NCBI GenBank assembly: GCA_017617525.1
Contig: JAFZWA010000006.1
Span: 62,001 to 126,000 of the forward strand
Reading direction: 5' to 3'
DNA: 64,000 nt
Origin: Clostridiales bacterium
GTDB lineage: Bacteria; Bacillota; Clostridia; Saccharofermentanales; Saccharofermentanaceae
Shown here: positions 1 through 8,478 of the stretch, piece by piece
Layout of the letters: every line of letters starts with the position of its first letter
Numbering within the stretch: the stretch's first letter is position 1
Notes under the pieces: model-generated
Seen by the model: only the letters and a program-made list of their open reading frames with translations
Told to the model about the DNA's origin: nothing
The model's database searches: none
Program-made: the position numbers and the translations under genes

Positions 1-197
1 ATGGCGATGGTGATGGCATCCGTGCCGTTTGCGCAGGTGATACAATGCTTAACACCAACGTATTCGGCCAGTGCTTTTTCCAGTTCCTTGATCTCAGGTC
101 CGGAAATATAGTGAGCAGACGCGGCAACTTTAACCATTGCCTCATCGATCTGAGGTTTTAAGACCTCATACTGTTTTTGCAAATCACGAAACTGCAT
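1..197 (-). CDS. DegT/DnrJ/EryC1-type sugar aminotransferase, N-terminal part (WbpE-like)
   Basis: Only the first 65 codons are in the window; the gene runs off the left edge. The start (MQFRDLQKQYEVL) has a GGAGGT ribosome site and lies 1 nt after the stop of the acetyltransferase gene. The visible part, with ISGPEIKELEKALAEYVG and CANGTDAI, is the usual N-terminus of PLP-dependent sugar aminotransferases that aminate a nucleotide-linked 3-keto sugar. Coming after WbpI-, WbpB- and WbpD-like genes, it most likely aminates the 3-keto product of the oxidoreductase. The catalytic lysine lies outside the window, so specificity is inferred from context. Confidence 0.85.
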   Translation of the reverse strand, partial: MQFRDLQKQYEVLKPQIDEAMVKVAASAHYISGPEIKELEKALAEYVGVKHCITCANGTDAITIA

Positions 198-198
198 G

Positions 199-765
199 TT
201 ACTTTACCTCCTTAAGTCCTTCACTGGACTCTTCGTATTTACGACCGCATTTTTTGCAGATAAGATCTTCAGAAAGGATTTCGCCGCACTCGCATACCCA
301 GCCTTTTCTTCGGGCAGGCACACCGAGCATTAACGCGTGGGCAGGAACATTGCAAGCGACAACAGCGCCTGCGCCGATAAGAGCCCATCTTCCGACCTTG
401 TGTCCGCAGACGACGGTTGCGTTGGCTCCGATACTGGCGCCCTCTTCTACAACTGTCTTCTTATAACCTGCGTGTCCCTTCGGATACTTAGCTCTCGGTG
501 TCAGGTCATTGGTAAAGACACATGACGGACCGCAGAAAACGTAATCCTCAAGTTCAACGCCCTCATAAAGAGAAACGTTATTCTGAACCTTTACACCGTC
601 TCCGATAATAACGTTATTGGAGACATTTACGTTCTGGCCGAAAGAACAGTTCTTTCCGATACGAGCGCCGGACTGGATATGGCTGAAATGCCATACCTTA
701 GTGCCTTCGCCGATCTGGACATCATCATCGACAACACTGGTCGGATGAACGAAATAATCACTCAT
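199..765 (-). CDS. left-handed beta-helix N-acetyltransferase (WbpD/WlbB-like)
   Basis: The 188-residue protein is built from hexapeptide repeats (IGEGTKVWHFSHI, IGKNCSF, IGDGVKVQNNVSLYEGV, IGANATVVCGHKVG), the trimeric acyl-CoA transferase fold. It should N-acetylate the 3-amino group of a UDP-amino-uronic acid. The start at 765 is chosen because it forms an ATGA overlap with the upstream oxidoreductase and has a GGAGAG site; the longer open frame begins inside that gene. The last 40 residues contain CECG and CKKCG, a four-cysteine zinc-ribbon-like tail after the normal end of the helix. Family confidence is high; the exact substrate is inferred. Confidence 0.85.
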   Translation of the reverse strand: MSDYFVHPTSVVDDDVQIGEGTKVWHFSHIQSGARIGKNCSFGQNVNVSNNVIIGDGVKVQNNVSLYEGVELEDYVFCGPSCVFTNDLTPRAKYPKGHAGYKKTVVEEGASIGANATVVCGHKVGRWALIGAGAVVACNVPAHALMLGVPARRKGWVCECGEILSEDLICKKCGRKYEESSEGLKEVK

Positions 766-1847
766 CTCTTCTCTCCTTCTCCGAATCTGCCAACGAAATC
801 CATAGTGCTGCAATCGTCAAGCGGCAGTTTTACCGGACGATGCTCAGCGGCTGACTTATAGATAGCAAGAACAAGCTCCAAAGCGCGCTTGCCGGCTTCA
901 CCGTCAACATACGGTGCTCTCTTGTTCTTGATCGCGTCAATAACATCAGCATAAAGAGGTGTATGACCGAAGCCGTATACATTCGGCGGATTCTCGCCAT
1001 ATGTCTCTTTTACATATTCCGGATCATCGAGACCATCAGCGAAGTTCCACTCTTCGATGATGTTGTCACTTGTACCGGCTGCCTTAGCTGTACCCTGCTG
1101 ACCGAAGATATAAAGTGTTTCTTCAAGATTCTTCGGATAAACGTTTGTAGTACCTTCGATAAGACCGTAGGAACCGTTCTTAAACTTAACGAGAGCCATA
1201 CCGAGGTCTTCTGCCTCAAGATATGTGTGCTCGATCTGATCGGTGTAAGCCATGACCTCATCGATATCATCACCCATCATCCAACGGAGAAGGTCGATGT
1301 TATGGATGCACTGGTTCATCAGGCAGCCACCGTCCTGAGCCCAGGTTCCGCGCCACGGAGCCTGATCGTAATAACCCTTACCACGGTTCCAGCGGATATG
1401 AGCCGCACCGTGAGAAAGCTTACCAAAACGGCCTTCCTCAAGTGCTTTTCTGATGTACTGAACAGACTTATTGAAACGGTTCTGGTGGTTTGCGCATACC
1501 AGAACACCCTTTTCCTTACCTGCTGCGATGATCGCGTTAGCGTCAGCGATAGAAAGCGCGATCGGCTTTTCGATGATGACGTTGCATCCTGCAGCGATGC
1601 AATCGAGCGCGATAGCCGCGTGCTTACCGGATTCTGTTGCGATCGCTACGAGTTCCGGCTGCTCCTTTTCGAGAAGCTCTTTATAATCTGTGTATTTACG
1701 AACGTTTTCGAGGCCGAATTTCTCGGACTTTTCCTGCATGATCTCAGGAACGATATCACACATGGCAACGAAATCGAGCTTGTTGTTCTTTGCTGCCTCG
1801 ATGTGATTAGGCGAGATTCTTCCGCATCCTATAAGTGCATACTTCAT
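762..1847 (-). CDS. Gfo/Idh/MocA-family NAD-dependent sugar oxidoreductase (WbpB/WlbA-like)
   Basis: The 361-residue protein starts with a Rossmann motif (ALIGCGRISPNHIEAA) and has the family's EKPIAL lysine motif and a WRGTWAQDGGCLMNQCIHNIDLL catalytic stretch, quoted here only to place it near residues 165-187. Family members oxidise a ring hydroxyl with NAD. In the WbpB/WlbA route, C3 of UDP-GlcNAcA is oxidised before amination. ATGA overlaps join it to the epimerase upstream and the acetyltransferase downstream, so translation is probably coupled. At 361 residues it is longer than the roughly 315 residues I recall for WbpB, so another Gfo/Idh substrate is possible. Confidence 0.85.
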   Translation of the reverse strand: MKYALIGCGRISPNHIEAAKNNKLDFVAMCDIVPEIMQEKSEKFGLENVRKYTDYKELLEKEQPELVAIATESGKHAAIALDCIAAGCNVIIEKPIALSIADANAIIAAGKEKGVLVCANHQNRFNKSVQYIRKALEEGRFGKLSHGAAHIRWNRGKGYYDQAPWRGTWAQDGGCLMNQCIHNIDLLRWMMGDDIDEVMAYTDQIEHTYLEAEDLGMALVKFKNGSYGLIEGTTNVYPKNLEETLYIFGQQGTAKAAGTSDNIIEEWNFADGLDDPEYVKETYGENPPNVYGFGHTPLYADVIDAIKNKRAPYVDGEAGKRALELVLAIYKSAAEHRPVKLPLDDCSTMDFVGRFGEGEKR

Positions 1848-2929
1848 AATGTCTTCCTTTCGTACTTATCTAAGATTTCACATATTTTTTCAGCCGCGTG
1901 GCCATCGCCGAAGGGCTGGTAAGCTGGGTTGATGGTTTGAGTCTTGCTCAATTTATCAATAATATCATTATGATCAGCTTTTGCAAGTTGATTTCTATTA
2001 TCTACCATTGTTTCCGGCCAGACAACGAAGTCTAACACAAAAACGCACTGAACGCCAGCATAAAATGCTTCACACTGCAATCCGCCGGAATCCGTAACTA
2101 CTTTCTTGGCATTCTTGGTCAAATGGACCGAATCAGAGTATCCGACAGGCTGGGCCAGAATGATGTTGGTGAAGTTCTCCTTCTCAACGATCCTCTTCGC
2201 TCTTTCATGGTTTCTCGGATGTACTGCGTAGATCGTCGGAGCGTCCAGACTGTTCATCGCTAAAAGGATCTCGGTCAGAGGTTCGTCGGAGAATGTGTTC
2301 TCCTGACGATGACACGTCATATAGTAATAGGTATCAGGAACCTTGACCGGATTTCCGTCAAAATCATGAACGATCCTGTTCTCCCACGGCAGATCCGCAA
2401 AGTGCAGGAAAGAATCATACATGATGTTTCCTACGCAGTACGAGCGATCAGCCAATCCTTCACGTTTAAGTTTATCATAAGCATCTTCTGTCGCACAGAA
2501 GTTTAAGGTCGCAAGATGATCCGTCGTGATTCTGTTTACTTCTTCCGGACTGTCGAGAGTGCCCAAACGGTTACCTGCCTCAACATGGAAGACCGGAATG
2601 TGAAGTTTAACCGCCGCAAGACCCGCTGCCAGAGTGGAGTTTGTATCTCCATAAACAAGAAGCGCGTCAGGTTCTTCCTTCAGAAGGATCTCTTCGATAC
2701 CGACAAGCATCTTTGCCGTCATCTGCGCATGAGTACCGCCGGATACGCCGAGATTATAATCCGGCTCCGGAATGCCCATTTCGCGGAAGAACACCGCTGA
2801 CATATTATCATCGAAGTGTTGTCCTGTATGGACAAGGATCTCCTGATGATTTTTTCTAATTGCCCTCGAGCCCGCCGCCGCTTTGATAAACTGCGGTCTG
2901 GCTCCTACAACTGTGACTATCTTCATCAT
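1844..2929 (-). CDS. non-hydrolysing UDP-GlcNAc 2-epimerase family protein (WecB/WbpI-like)
   Basis: This 361-residue protein has the WecB-family hallmarks: VVGARPQFIKAAA at the N-terminus, HTGQHFD, VYGDTNSTLAA, HVEAGNR and a late TDSGGLQCEAF. These enzymes invert C2 of UDP-HexNAc sugars through a 2-acetamidoglucal intermediate. With WbpB-, WbpD- and WbpE-like genes downstream, a WbpI role (gluco to manno diacetamido-uronate) fits better than plain ManNAc formation. The start lies 74 nt inside the upstream polymerase gene, and the downstream oxidoreductase follows by an ATGA overlap. Two adjacent ATG codons (2929 and 2926) leave the exact start open. Confidence 0.87.
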   Translation of the reverse strand: MMKIVTVVGARPQFIKAAAGSRAIRKNHQEILVHTGQHFDDNMSAVFFREMGIPEPDYNLGVSGGTHAQMTAKMLVGIEEILLKEEPDALLVYGDTNSTLAAGLAAVKLHIPVFHVEAGNRLGTLDSPEEVNRITTDHLATLNFCATEDAYDKLKREGLADRSYCVGNIMYDSFLHFADLPWENRIVHDFDGNPVKVPDTYYYMTCHRQENTFSDEPLTEILLAMNSLDAPTIYAVHPRNHERAKRIVEKENFTNIILAQPVGYSDSVHLTKNAKKVVTDSGGLQCEAFYAGVQCVFVLDFVVWPETMVDNRNQLAKADHNDIIDKLSKTQTINPAYQPFGDGHAAEKICEILDKYERKTL

Positions 2930-4232
2930 AGTCCTCCTTTTTGAAATTAAAGAAATATAGGATAAGTGCTATTAAGAACATCGGAGAAAAATCGATCATT
3001 TGAATGGCTCCGGCATCTGTCAGGCTAAAAACCGTATAGATCGTCAGACAGCATGTGAAGATCTTACCGTTTGTTGATTCGCATTTCTTTACGCAGAACA
3101 AGAATAAAGCGATCAGAACAGCCGCGACAAAAATACCAAAGTATCCGAAATGAGCCAATTCGGTTCCGAACATACCGGTGTTAGCGCTGCTCCCCTCGAG
3201 ATAATACTCATTGCCGATGACCTTCGTATAAGGCATCTGCTGATAAGGATCAGAAAAACCCATACGAGTCAGGATAGGAGCAACAAATGTGCCGAACAAT
3301 CCGTTATGAGGATTGTTATTGATAACAAAGTAATCATAGTAACTGTACTTGAGATAACCCGGAAGATACAGAGTTCTTCTGACCGTAATACTATAGGCAA
3401 GTTCAACGTATCTGCCTAATCTGGGTGAAAAGCGTGTCATGAGATTTTCGAGCACCGAAATTGAGATGACACCTGCGCACATGATCTTAGAAAACTTAAG
3501 TGATCCGTTTTTGACCTTGGCGACAATGTATCCGATTACAAGAACACCGATCGAAAAGACGGTCGTCTTATTTGCCAGCCACAGGAAGAAAATAAACTGG
3601 ACACCCAAAAGAACGAAAACGATCTTATACTTCTTTTTCAGGAAGAATACCGCGATCAGGAACGGAACGATCGCTTTGGTCGCCATATTGAAAAGCACAG
3701 AAGCCAAAGAAGAAAGCGTGTACGAAGATCTGATCTTATAGGTGTTCATGAAGTTAAGGGAATCAAGACCAGGGACTCCGCGCTCACGATATACAGCGAA
3801 CACCGATAACATCAGAAGTACAAAGAATCCCAGGATAAAGGTGTTAGAAAGATTATGATCTCTAGACCCGAAAACGAATTTCGCGGGCTCTAACTTCTTT
3901 ACGAGGGATTCAACAAGTACCATACAGATGGCCACGGAAAGGAAATAGAACGTTTCCCTGTCCTGACACGAATAGATGACACCAATGGGGAAAACAACGA
4001 GATACAGGATAATGAGCAGATTGATGCTGAACGCACTGTCATCGCGAGGAACCTGCATCAGCATGAACCATACGGCAATAGTCGCAAGACCGAATTTGAA
4101 AATGTTGAAATCAAGCGGAAAAGTAGCCGAAAACGAGATCTGCAATGTCCCGGCAAAGCTCAAGGACAACGCAAACCAGTAGATCATTCCCCATATGACC
4201 AGTTTGTTACTGTTTGTACTACTTTCGGCCAC
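2856..4232 (-). CDS. polytopic membrane protein, probable O-antigen/EPS polymerase (Wzy-like)
   Basis: A 458-residue protein with about 10-12 hydrophobic segments spread over its length and a large loop around residues 290-370 rich in Tyr, Asn, Pro and Gly. This is the usual look of Wzy polymerases, which have little sequence conservation. The call therefore rests on topology and on its place among glycosyltransferases. It lies 25 nt after the glycosyltransferase at 4258. The final charged, Ser/Gly-rich 25 residues overlap the epimerase gene by 74 nt and look like read-through past an older stop. A flippase was not found in the window, so a transport role cannot be fully excluded. Confidence 0.7.
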   Translation of the reverse strand: MAESSTNSNKLVIWGMIYWFALSLSFAGTLQISFSATFPLDFNIFKFGLATIAVWFMLMQVPRDDSAFSINLLIILYLVVFPIGVIYSCQDRETFYFLSVAICMVLVESLVKKLEPAKFVFGSRDHNLSNTFILGFFVLLMLSVFAVYRERGVPGLDSLNFMNTYKIRSSYTLSSLASVLFNMATKAIVPFLIAVFFLKKKYKIVFVLLGVQFIFFLWLANKTTVFSIGVLVIGYIVAKVKNGSLKFSKIMCAGVISISVLENLMTRFSPRLGRYVELAYSITVRRTLYLPGYLKYSYYDYFVINNNPHNGLFGTFVAPILTRMGFSDPYQQMPYTKVIGNEYYLEGSSANTGMFGTELAHFGYFGIFVAAVLIALFLFCVKKCESTNGKIFTCCLTIYTVFSLTDAGAIQMIDFSPMFLIALILYFFNFKKEDYDEDSHSCRSQTAVYQSGGGLEGN

Positions 4233-4257
4233 TCAAAACCTCATCATCTCAGCGATA

Positions 4258-5424
4258 TCATTTCAGCAAATCCGAATATGCAGATATCAACAGATTTCTC
4301 TCCTTCTCCCAATTCAATTCTTCTTTTGCCTTGAGAGCATTATCCTTCAATTCATTATATAACTTATTATCCGTTCTGAGTTTATCAACACACTCATTAA
4401 TACTGTTCATATCCTCAGGATCACACATCAGACCGTTCTTGTACTTTTCGACGATACTCTTAAACGCAGGATAGTTCGGACATACGACCGGAGTTCCCGC
4501 CTGGATGTTCTCGAAAAGCTTATTCGGAAGCGAATACAGATGGTTCTTACATGTAGCTCTGGCAAGGATCATACCGACGTTTACGGCACCGACATACTTC
4601 CAGAGTTCAACAAGCGGTACTGCCTTATGGAAAGCAACACGATCATTTACACCAAAGCTGTCAACAAGGTCAGTGAGCTTCTTTTTATACTCATCGGAGC
4701 AATTGCCGAGGATTACTGCTTTTACTTCTGGATTAATGGAAACAAGCTCGATGACTCTTTCTACATCACGTCCGGGAACAACAGCGCCATGGTACATAAT
4801 GAGGAAAGCGTCATCTTTTTCAGGAAACATTTCGAGCAGTTCTTTTCTCTTCTCGGCGCAGACAGACTCATCAACAGTCCATCTGTTCGGAATGTTTCTG
4901 ACAACGACCGGACGTTCCTTGAGCTTATAGATCTTTACGATCTCATCGGCGATACTGTCGTTTACTACGATCGTAAAAGCAGACTTCTTAATGCATTTTT
5001 TCTCCCAGAATTTGATCATGCCAAGCTGGATCTTGCTTCTTTTTGAGTTTCTACCAAGCTCAAATTCGTGAGAATCATATACGAGTACCGGCTTCTTCTT
5101 TTTGCTGTAGAACTTGGAAAGCCATCCGATCGTCCATCCGCCGATATCGTGACCTGTGATGACGTCAGCCTTCAATGTAGCGGCGTACTTTGCCCACTGG
5201 AAGATCGAGATGATTCGGTTGATTCCGACCGGCAGTTTCTTATACGGTCTTGTAGTGTAACGCATGACCTTGTAACCGTTTACTTCATCTTCTCTTCCAC
5301 GGTCATCGGCATTACCTTTTGCAAGAACAACGATCTCTGCGCCAAGATCTCGGCAAACACTCAATTCGCGAGAATCTCGGCTGGCATTCTCCCATGTTCC
5401 GATGCAAATCTTCAGTACTTTCAT
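4258..5424 (-). CDS. glycosyltransferase family 4-like protein
   Basis: The 388-residue cytoplasmic protein has a GT-B fold pattern. The N-terminal half carries DVITGHDIGGWTIGWL and YDSHEFE. The C-terminal nucleotide-sugar half carries LIMYHGAVVPGRDVERVIE, then LPNKLFENIQAGTPVVCPNYPAF, equivalent to the E-x7-E donor-binding motif. It would add one sugar to the undecaprenyl-linked repeat unit. The start at 5424 (MKVLKIC) has GGGAGA in front and lies 1 nt after the previous gene's stop. It is the third of three adjacent GT4-like genes; donor and linkage cannot be read from the sequence. Confidence 0.85.
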   Translation of the reverse strand: MKVLKICIGTWENASRDSRELSVCRDLGAEIVVLAKGNADDRGREDEVNGYKVMRYTTRPYKKLPVGINRIISIFQWAKYAATLKADVITGHDIGGWTIGWLSKFYSKKKKPVLVYDSHEFELGRNSKRSKIQLGMIKFWEKKCIKKSAFTIVVNDSIADEIVKIYKLKERPVVVRNIPNRWTVDESVCAEKRKELLEMFPEKDDAFLIMYHGAVVPGRDVERVIELVSINPEVKAVILGNCSDEYKKKLTDLVDSFGVNDRVAFHKAVPLVELWKYVGAVNVGMILARATCKNHLYSLPNKLFENIQAGTPVVCPNYPAFKSIVEKYKNGLMCDPEDMNSINECVDKLRTDNKLYNELKDNALKAKEELNWEKERNLLISAYSDLLK

Positions 5425-5425
5425 G

Positions 5426-6499
5426 TTAATTTCTCCCACCTAATTCGTTATATAAGGAAATCAGTCTTTTTGCTTCAATGCTCCATGTGCAGTTGTTGAC
5501 TACATAATCACGGCCTTTTCTGCCCATTTCCTGTGCCTTGGAAAGATCTTTGAGCAGCGTATTGATCGCTTCTGTGATCGCGGCGTTATCCATCGGATCG
5601 ACGCAGATACCGGCGCCACTTTCTTCAGCAACTTTTCTCCATCCCGGAAAATCGGAGCAGACAAAAGGAAGTCCTGCTGCCATGTATTCATACATCTTTA
5701 TCGGCTGTGAATAGAAATAGTTGTCGATCGGCTTCAGGATGCAAAGTCCGACAACAGCGCGGCCATAAAGCTCGTTGATACCTTTTCTGTCGAGGCGTCC
5801 CGGATACTTAACACTTCCCTTATCAACGATCTCGTGATCACCCGCAATGATCAAAGTAGCGTCAACATTCTTCATTGCTTCGATCATGATGCTTTCACCG
5901 CGGAGTTCATTGATGCCGCCTGCGTAGCAGACGATCTTCTCACGGGAATCAAACGGAGAATCATGATACTCGATATCGTCGAGTTTCGGATAGTTGTTTA
6001 CGACGACTACCTTATTAGCTCTTCCCTCAAACTTGTCGGCAATATGAGATGTCGCGGTAACTACGGCATCTATTTTTTTAACAACACGTGTCTCGTGCTT
6101 TTTCATCATGCCGGATACGATCTTCCGCAAAGGTTTCGGGATCCATGTTTTGTCCATGATCTGAGCAGGAACATCCTCATGGCTGTCATAGATGACTTTC
6201 TTTCCGAGTTTCTTCAGTTTTAAACCATAACGAAGAAGTTCCGGATCATGAAAATGATAGATATCCGCGTCCAGTTTGACCGCTTCCTGATAAACCTTTT
6301 TCGCGGTCTCGGTCATTCTTTTTCTTCTGCTCGTCGTCGGCTCACCGATTCCGATCAGATGAACGCCGTTTCTGTCATAAGTCTTTCCGCATGAGATCTG
6401 ATATGTTTCAAATCCGGCTTCATATGAGGAAACACATTCCTTATGAAAAATACGGATATCATCCTGTGGATGAGCACTTGTTAAATGGCAAACCTTCAT
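5426..6499 (-). CDS. glycosyltransferase family 4-like protein
   Basis: This 357-residue GT-B enzyme starts MKVCHLTSAHPQDDIRIFHKEC, the style of EPS glycosyltransferases related to WbpH/WbuB-type enzymes. Other landmarks are YHFHDPELL and IYDSHEDVPAQI in the acceptor domain. The donor domain has CYAGGINELRGESIMIEA and KMYEYMAAGLPFVCSDFPGW, with the paired acidic residues that hold the sugar nucleotide. The gene is 9 nt downstream of the next glycosyltransferase and 1 nt upstream of another, so the three are clearly one transcription unit. Donor sugar is unknown. Confidence 0.86.
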   Translation of the reverse strand: MKVCHLTSAHPQDDIRIFHKECVSSYEAGFETYQISCGKTYDRNGVHLIGIGEPTTSRRKRMTETAKKVYQEAVKLDADIYHFHDPELLRYGLKLKKLGKKVIYDSHEDVPAQIMDKTWIPKPLRKIVSGMMKKHETRVVKKIDAVVTATSHIADKFEGRANKVVVVNNYPKLDDIEYHDSPFDSREKIVCYAGGINELRGESIMIEAMKNVDATLIIAGDHEIVDKGSVKYPGRLDRKGINELYGRAVVGLCILKPIDNYFYSQPIKMYEYMAAGLPFVCSDFPGWRKVAEESGAGICVDPMDNAAITEAINTLLKDLSKAQEMGRKGRDYVVNNCTWSIEAKRLISLYNELGGRN

Positions 6500-6508
6500 T
6501 ACTATCTC

Positions 6509-7744
6509 CTATTTCTTTTCGAAAAGCTCTTCAAACTGTTTCGCGAGTTTCTCATAACTGTATTTTTCCAGAATCTCGGTCCTTCCGCGCTGACCCATTT
6601 CGCGACGCTCTTCTTCGCTCATATTCATCATCGCTCGAACCGCTTTTTTCAGTTCTTCCTTATCTTCAGGCGGAATAACGATTCCGCAGTTGGCGTCCGA
6701 GACAGGTGTCGGCGGAGCGTTGATCGCGAAGATAACAGGTATTCCGGCCATCATGCCGTCAAACATCTTATTCATACAAGCGCCGAAACGATAAAGCGGA
6801 GAATCCATGGCACCGATATAAGTGCAGTCAAACGCTTCCGTTAAGTTGGGGATCGCGCGCTTATTGACCGGCGGAAGGAATGATACGTTACTGATCTTTT
6901 TTTCTTCCGCGTACTTCACGAGAGATTCTTTCTCAACACCGTCGCCTACCAGTACAAAATGCACATTCTCATCCTGCATCTGCTCAGCGGTCTGAATAAA
7001 CGGCATAAGACAGTTGGACAAAGCGTGCCCGCCGAAATATCCGACGATGAATTTGCCGTCCGCCTTAAGCTTTTCGAGAAGTTCCTTATGTTCTGTCGGA
7101 AGAGCATCCGGATTCTCCCATTCACTCATTACGATGCCGTTTGCGACGTGATAGAACTTATCTTCTTTCAGGCCATGTTTCATCATGTATTCCTTGGAAT
7201 ACTTCGGAAGAGATACAACAGCATCCGCGTGCTTATATGCATAGTTCTCACCGTACTGCATGACCATAACGAAAGGATTCAGCTTTGACATGCCGCCGAT
7301 CTCGATAAGTGTGGACGGCCACATATCGTGAACTTCATGGATATGCACGGCTTTCTTTTTTCTACCTTTAGCGATCTTTCTGGACGGGATGGAATCGATC
7401 GGATAGGTAGATGAAGAAATAACTACATCCGGGTCGATATTTTCATGGATCCATTTCTTCCACTTCTTCAGTTTTCTGCAGAAACGTACCATAGTCATAG
7501 CGCGAGTAACGCCATTTCCCTCGTAGGATCCGGTCTTCAGCCAGTAGTAGTCGATACCGTCGATGACAGTATGTTGCATATCTTCCGTGACATCCGGATT
7601 CTTCTTTCGAAGATGAGAATAGTCACCTGCGATGATCGATACTTTATGTCCCATCTTCACCCATTCACGGGAAAGATAATACGGACGGAACTCCATGCCC
7701 ATCTCCGGGGAACCCGCATAATGTTCTACATAAAGGATGTTCAT
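6509..7744 (-). CDS. glycosyltransferase family 4 protein (WbuB-like)
   Basis: The 411-residue protein starts MNILYVEHYAGSPEMGMEFR, close to the N-terminus of WbuB-type transferases, which often add an N-acetylated sugar to the first undecaprenyl-linked sugar. Acceptor-side landmarks are VHIHEVHDMWPSTLIEIGG; donor-side ones are IVGYFGGHALSNCL, LVGDGVEKESLVKYA and a late GIVIPPEDKEELKKAV. The start overlaps the stop of the phosphoglycosyl transferase by ATGA. This adjacency suggests it adds the second sugar, an inference from order only. Confidence 0.86.
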   Translation of the reverse strand: MNILYVEHYAGSPEMGMEFRPYYLSREWVKMGHKVSIIAGDYSHLRKKNPDVTEDMQHTVIDGIDYYWLKTGSYEGNGVTRAMTMVRFCRKLKKWKKWIHENIDPDVVISSSTYPIDSIPSRKIAKGRKKKAVHIHEVHDMWPSTLIEIGGMSKLNPFVMVMQYGENYAYKHADAVVSLPKYSKEYMMKHGLKEDKFYHVANGIVMSEWENPDALPTEHKELLEKLKADGKFIVGYFGGHALSNCLMPFIQTAEQMQDENVHFVLVGDGVEKESLVKYAEEKKISNVSFLPPVNKRAIPNLTEAFDCTYIGAMDSPLYRFGACMNKMFDGMMAGIPVIFAINAPPTPVSDANCGIVIPPEDKEELKKAVRAMMNMSEEERREMGQRGRTEILEKYSYEKLAKQFEELFEKK

Positions 7745-8439
7745 TTGTACTCCTTTCCCAAAACGGCGGCAACTGTCCTGAACATAGTCAGAAAATCACG
7801 TCCGAAACTGAATCTTCTTATTGACTCGAGATTCCATTTCATCTTTGCAGGCAGGATCTGCTCGACATATACGTCATCAACATTAGTTGTATCTTTGAGA
7901 AGCTTGTCCTCATCCTTATATCGGATGCTGGCCTCGGATGTAATTCCTGCGGGCATAAGGAGTGTAGCGTTGAATTCGGGAATATAACGATCCACATACT
8001 TTACGGCTTCAGGTCTGGTTCCGACAAAAGACATATCGCCGATTAGAACATCAATAAGCTGCGGAAGTTCATCCAGTCTGAGACCGCGAAGCTTGCTTCC
8101 GATCTTTGTGATCCTGCTGTCATTATCAACAGTAACCACAGAACCTTTCTTATCCGCGTTATTGACCATTGTTCTGAATTTGTGGATTCGGAAGTGTTTT
8201 CCGTAAGTAGTCACACGTTCCTGACGATAAAGTACCGGACCTTCGGAATCCGCTTTGATCAGGATCGCGATGATCAACATGGGGATCAAAAGAATGATCA
8301 GCATAATAAAAGCGATAAGAAAATCGAAGATTCGCTTCAGAAGAAGCTGAAATCGTTTCTTTCGAAGGATGTCCCAATATTCACGAACTTCCGAAGTCCG
8401 CATAAAATCAGGTATGGCTTCCCATTTTCTCAACAACAT
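7741..8439 (-). CDS. undecaprenyl-phosphate sugar phosphotransferase (bacterial sugar transferase, PglC-like)
   Basis: The 232-residue membrane protein transfers a sugar-1-phosphate to undecaprenyl phosphate, the first committed step of repeat-unit assembly. A re-entrant hydrophobic helix lies at about residues 38-62 (FDFLIAFIMLIILLIPMLII). It is followed by the family signature GPVLYRQERVTTYGKHFRIHKF and RLDELPQLIDVLIGDMSFVGTRPE with the catalytic Asp-Glu dyad. The short length means the PglC type without the extra N-terminal TM domain of WbaP/WcaJ. A roughly 30-residue soluble N-terminal extension is present. A GAGGA site 9 nt before ATG supports the start. Gap to the aminotransferase is 39 nt. 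Confidence 0.9.
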   Translation of the reverse strand: MLLRKWEAIPDFMRTSEVREYWDILRKKRFQLLLKRIFDFLIAFIMLIILLIPMLIIAILIKADSEGPVLYRQERVTTYGKHFRIHKFRTMVNNADKKGSVVTVDNDSRITKIGSKLRGLRLDELPQLIDVLIGDMSFVGTRPEAVKYVDRYIPEFNATLLMPAGITSEASIRYKDEDKLLKDTTNVDDVYVEQILPAKMKWNLESIRRFSFGRDFLTMFRTVAAVLGKEYK

Positions 8440-8478
8440 TCCTATTAATCCTCAATCAGATGTGCCTGTTAAATCCTC

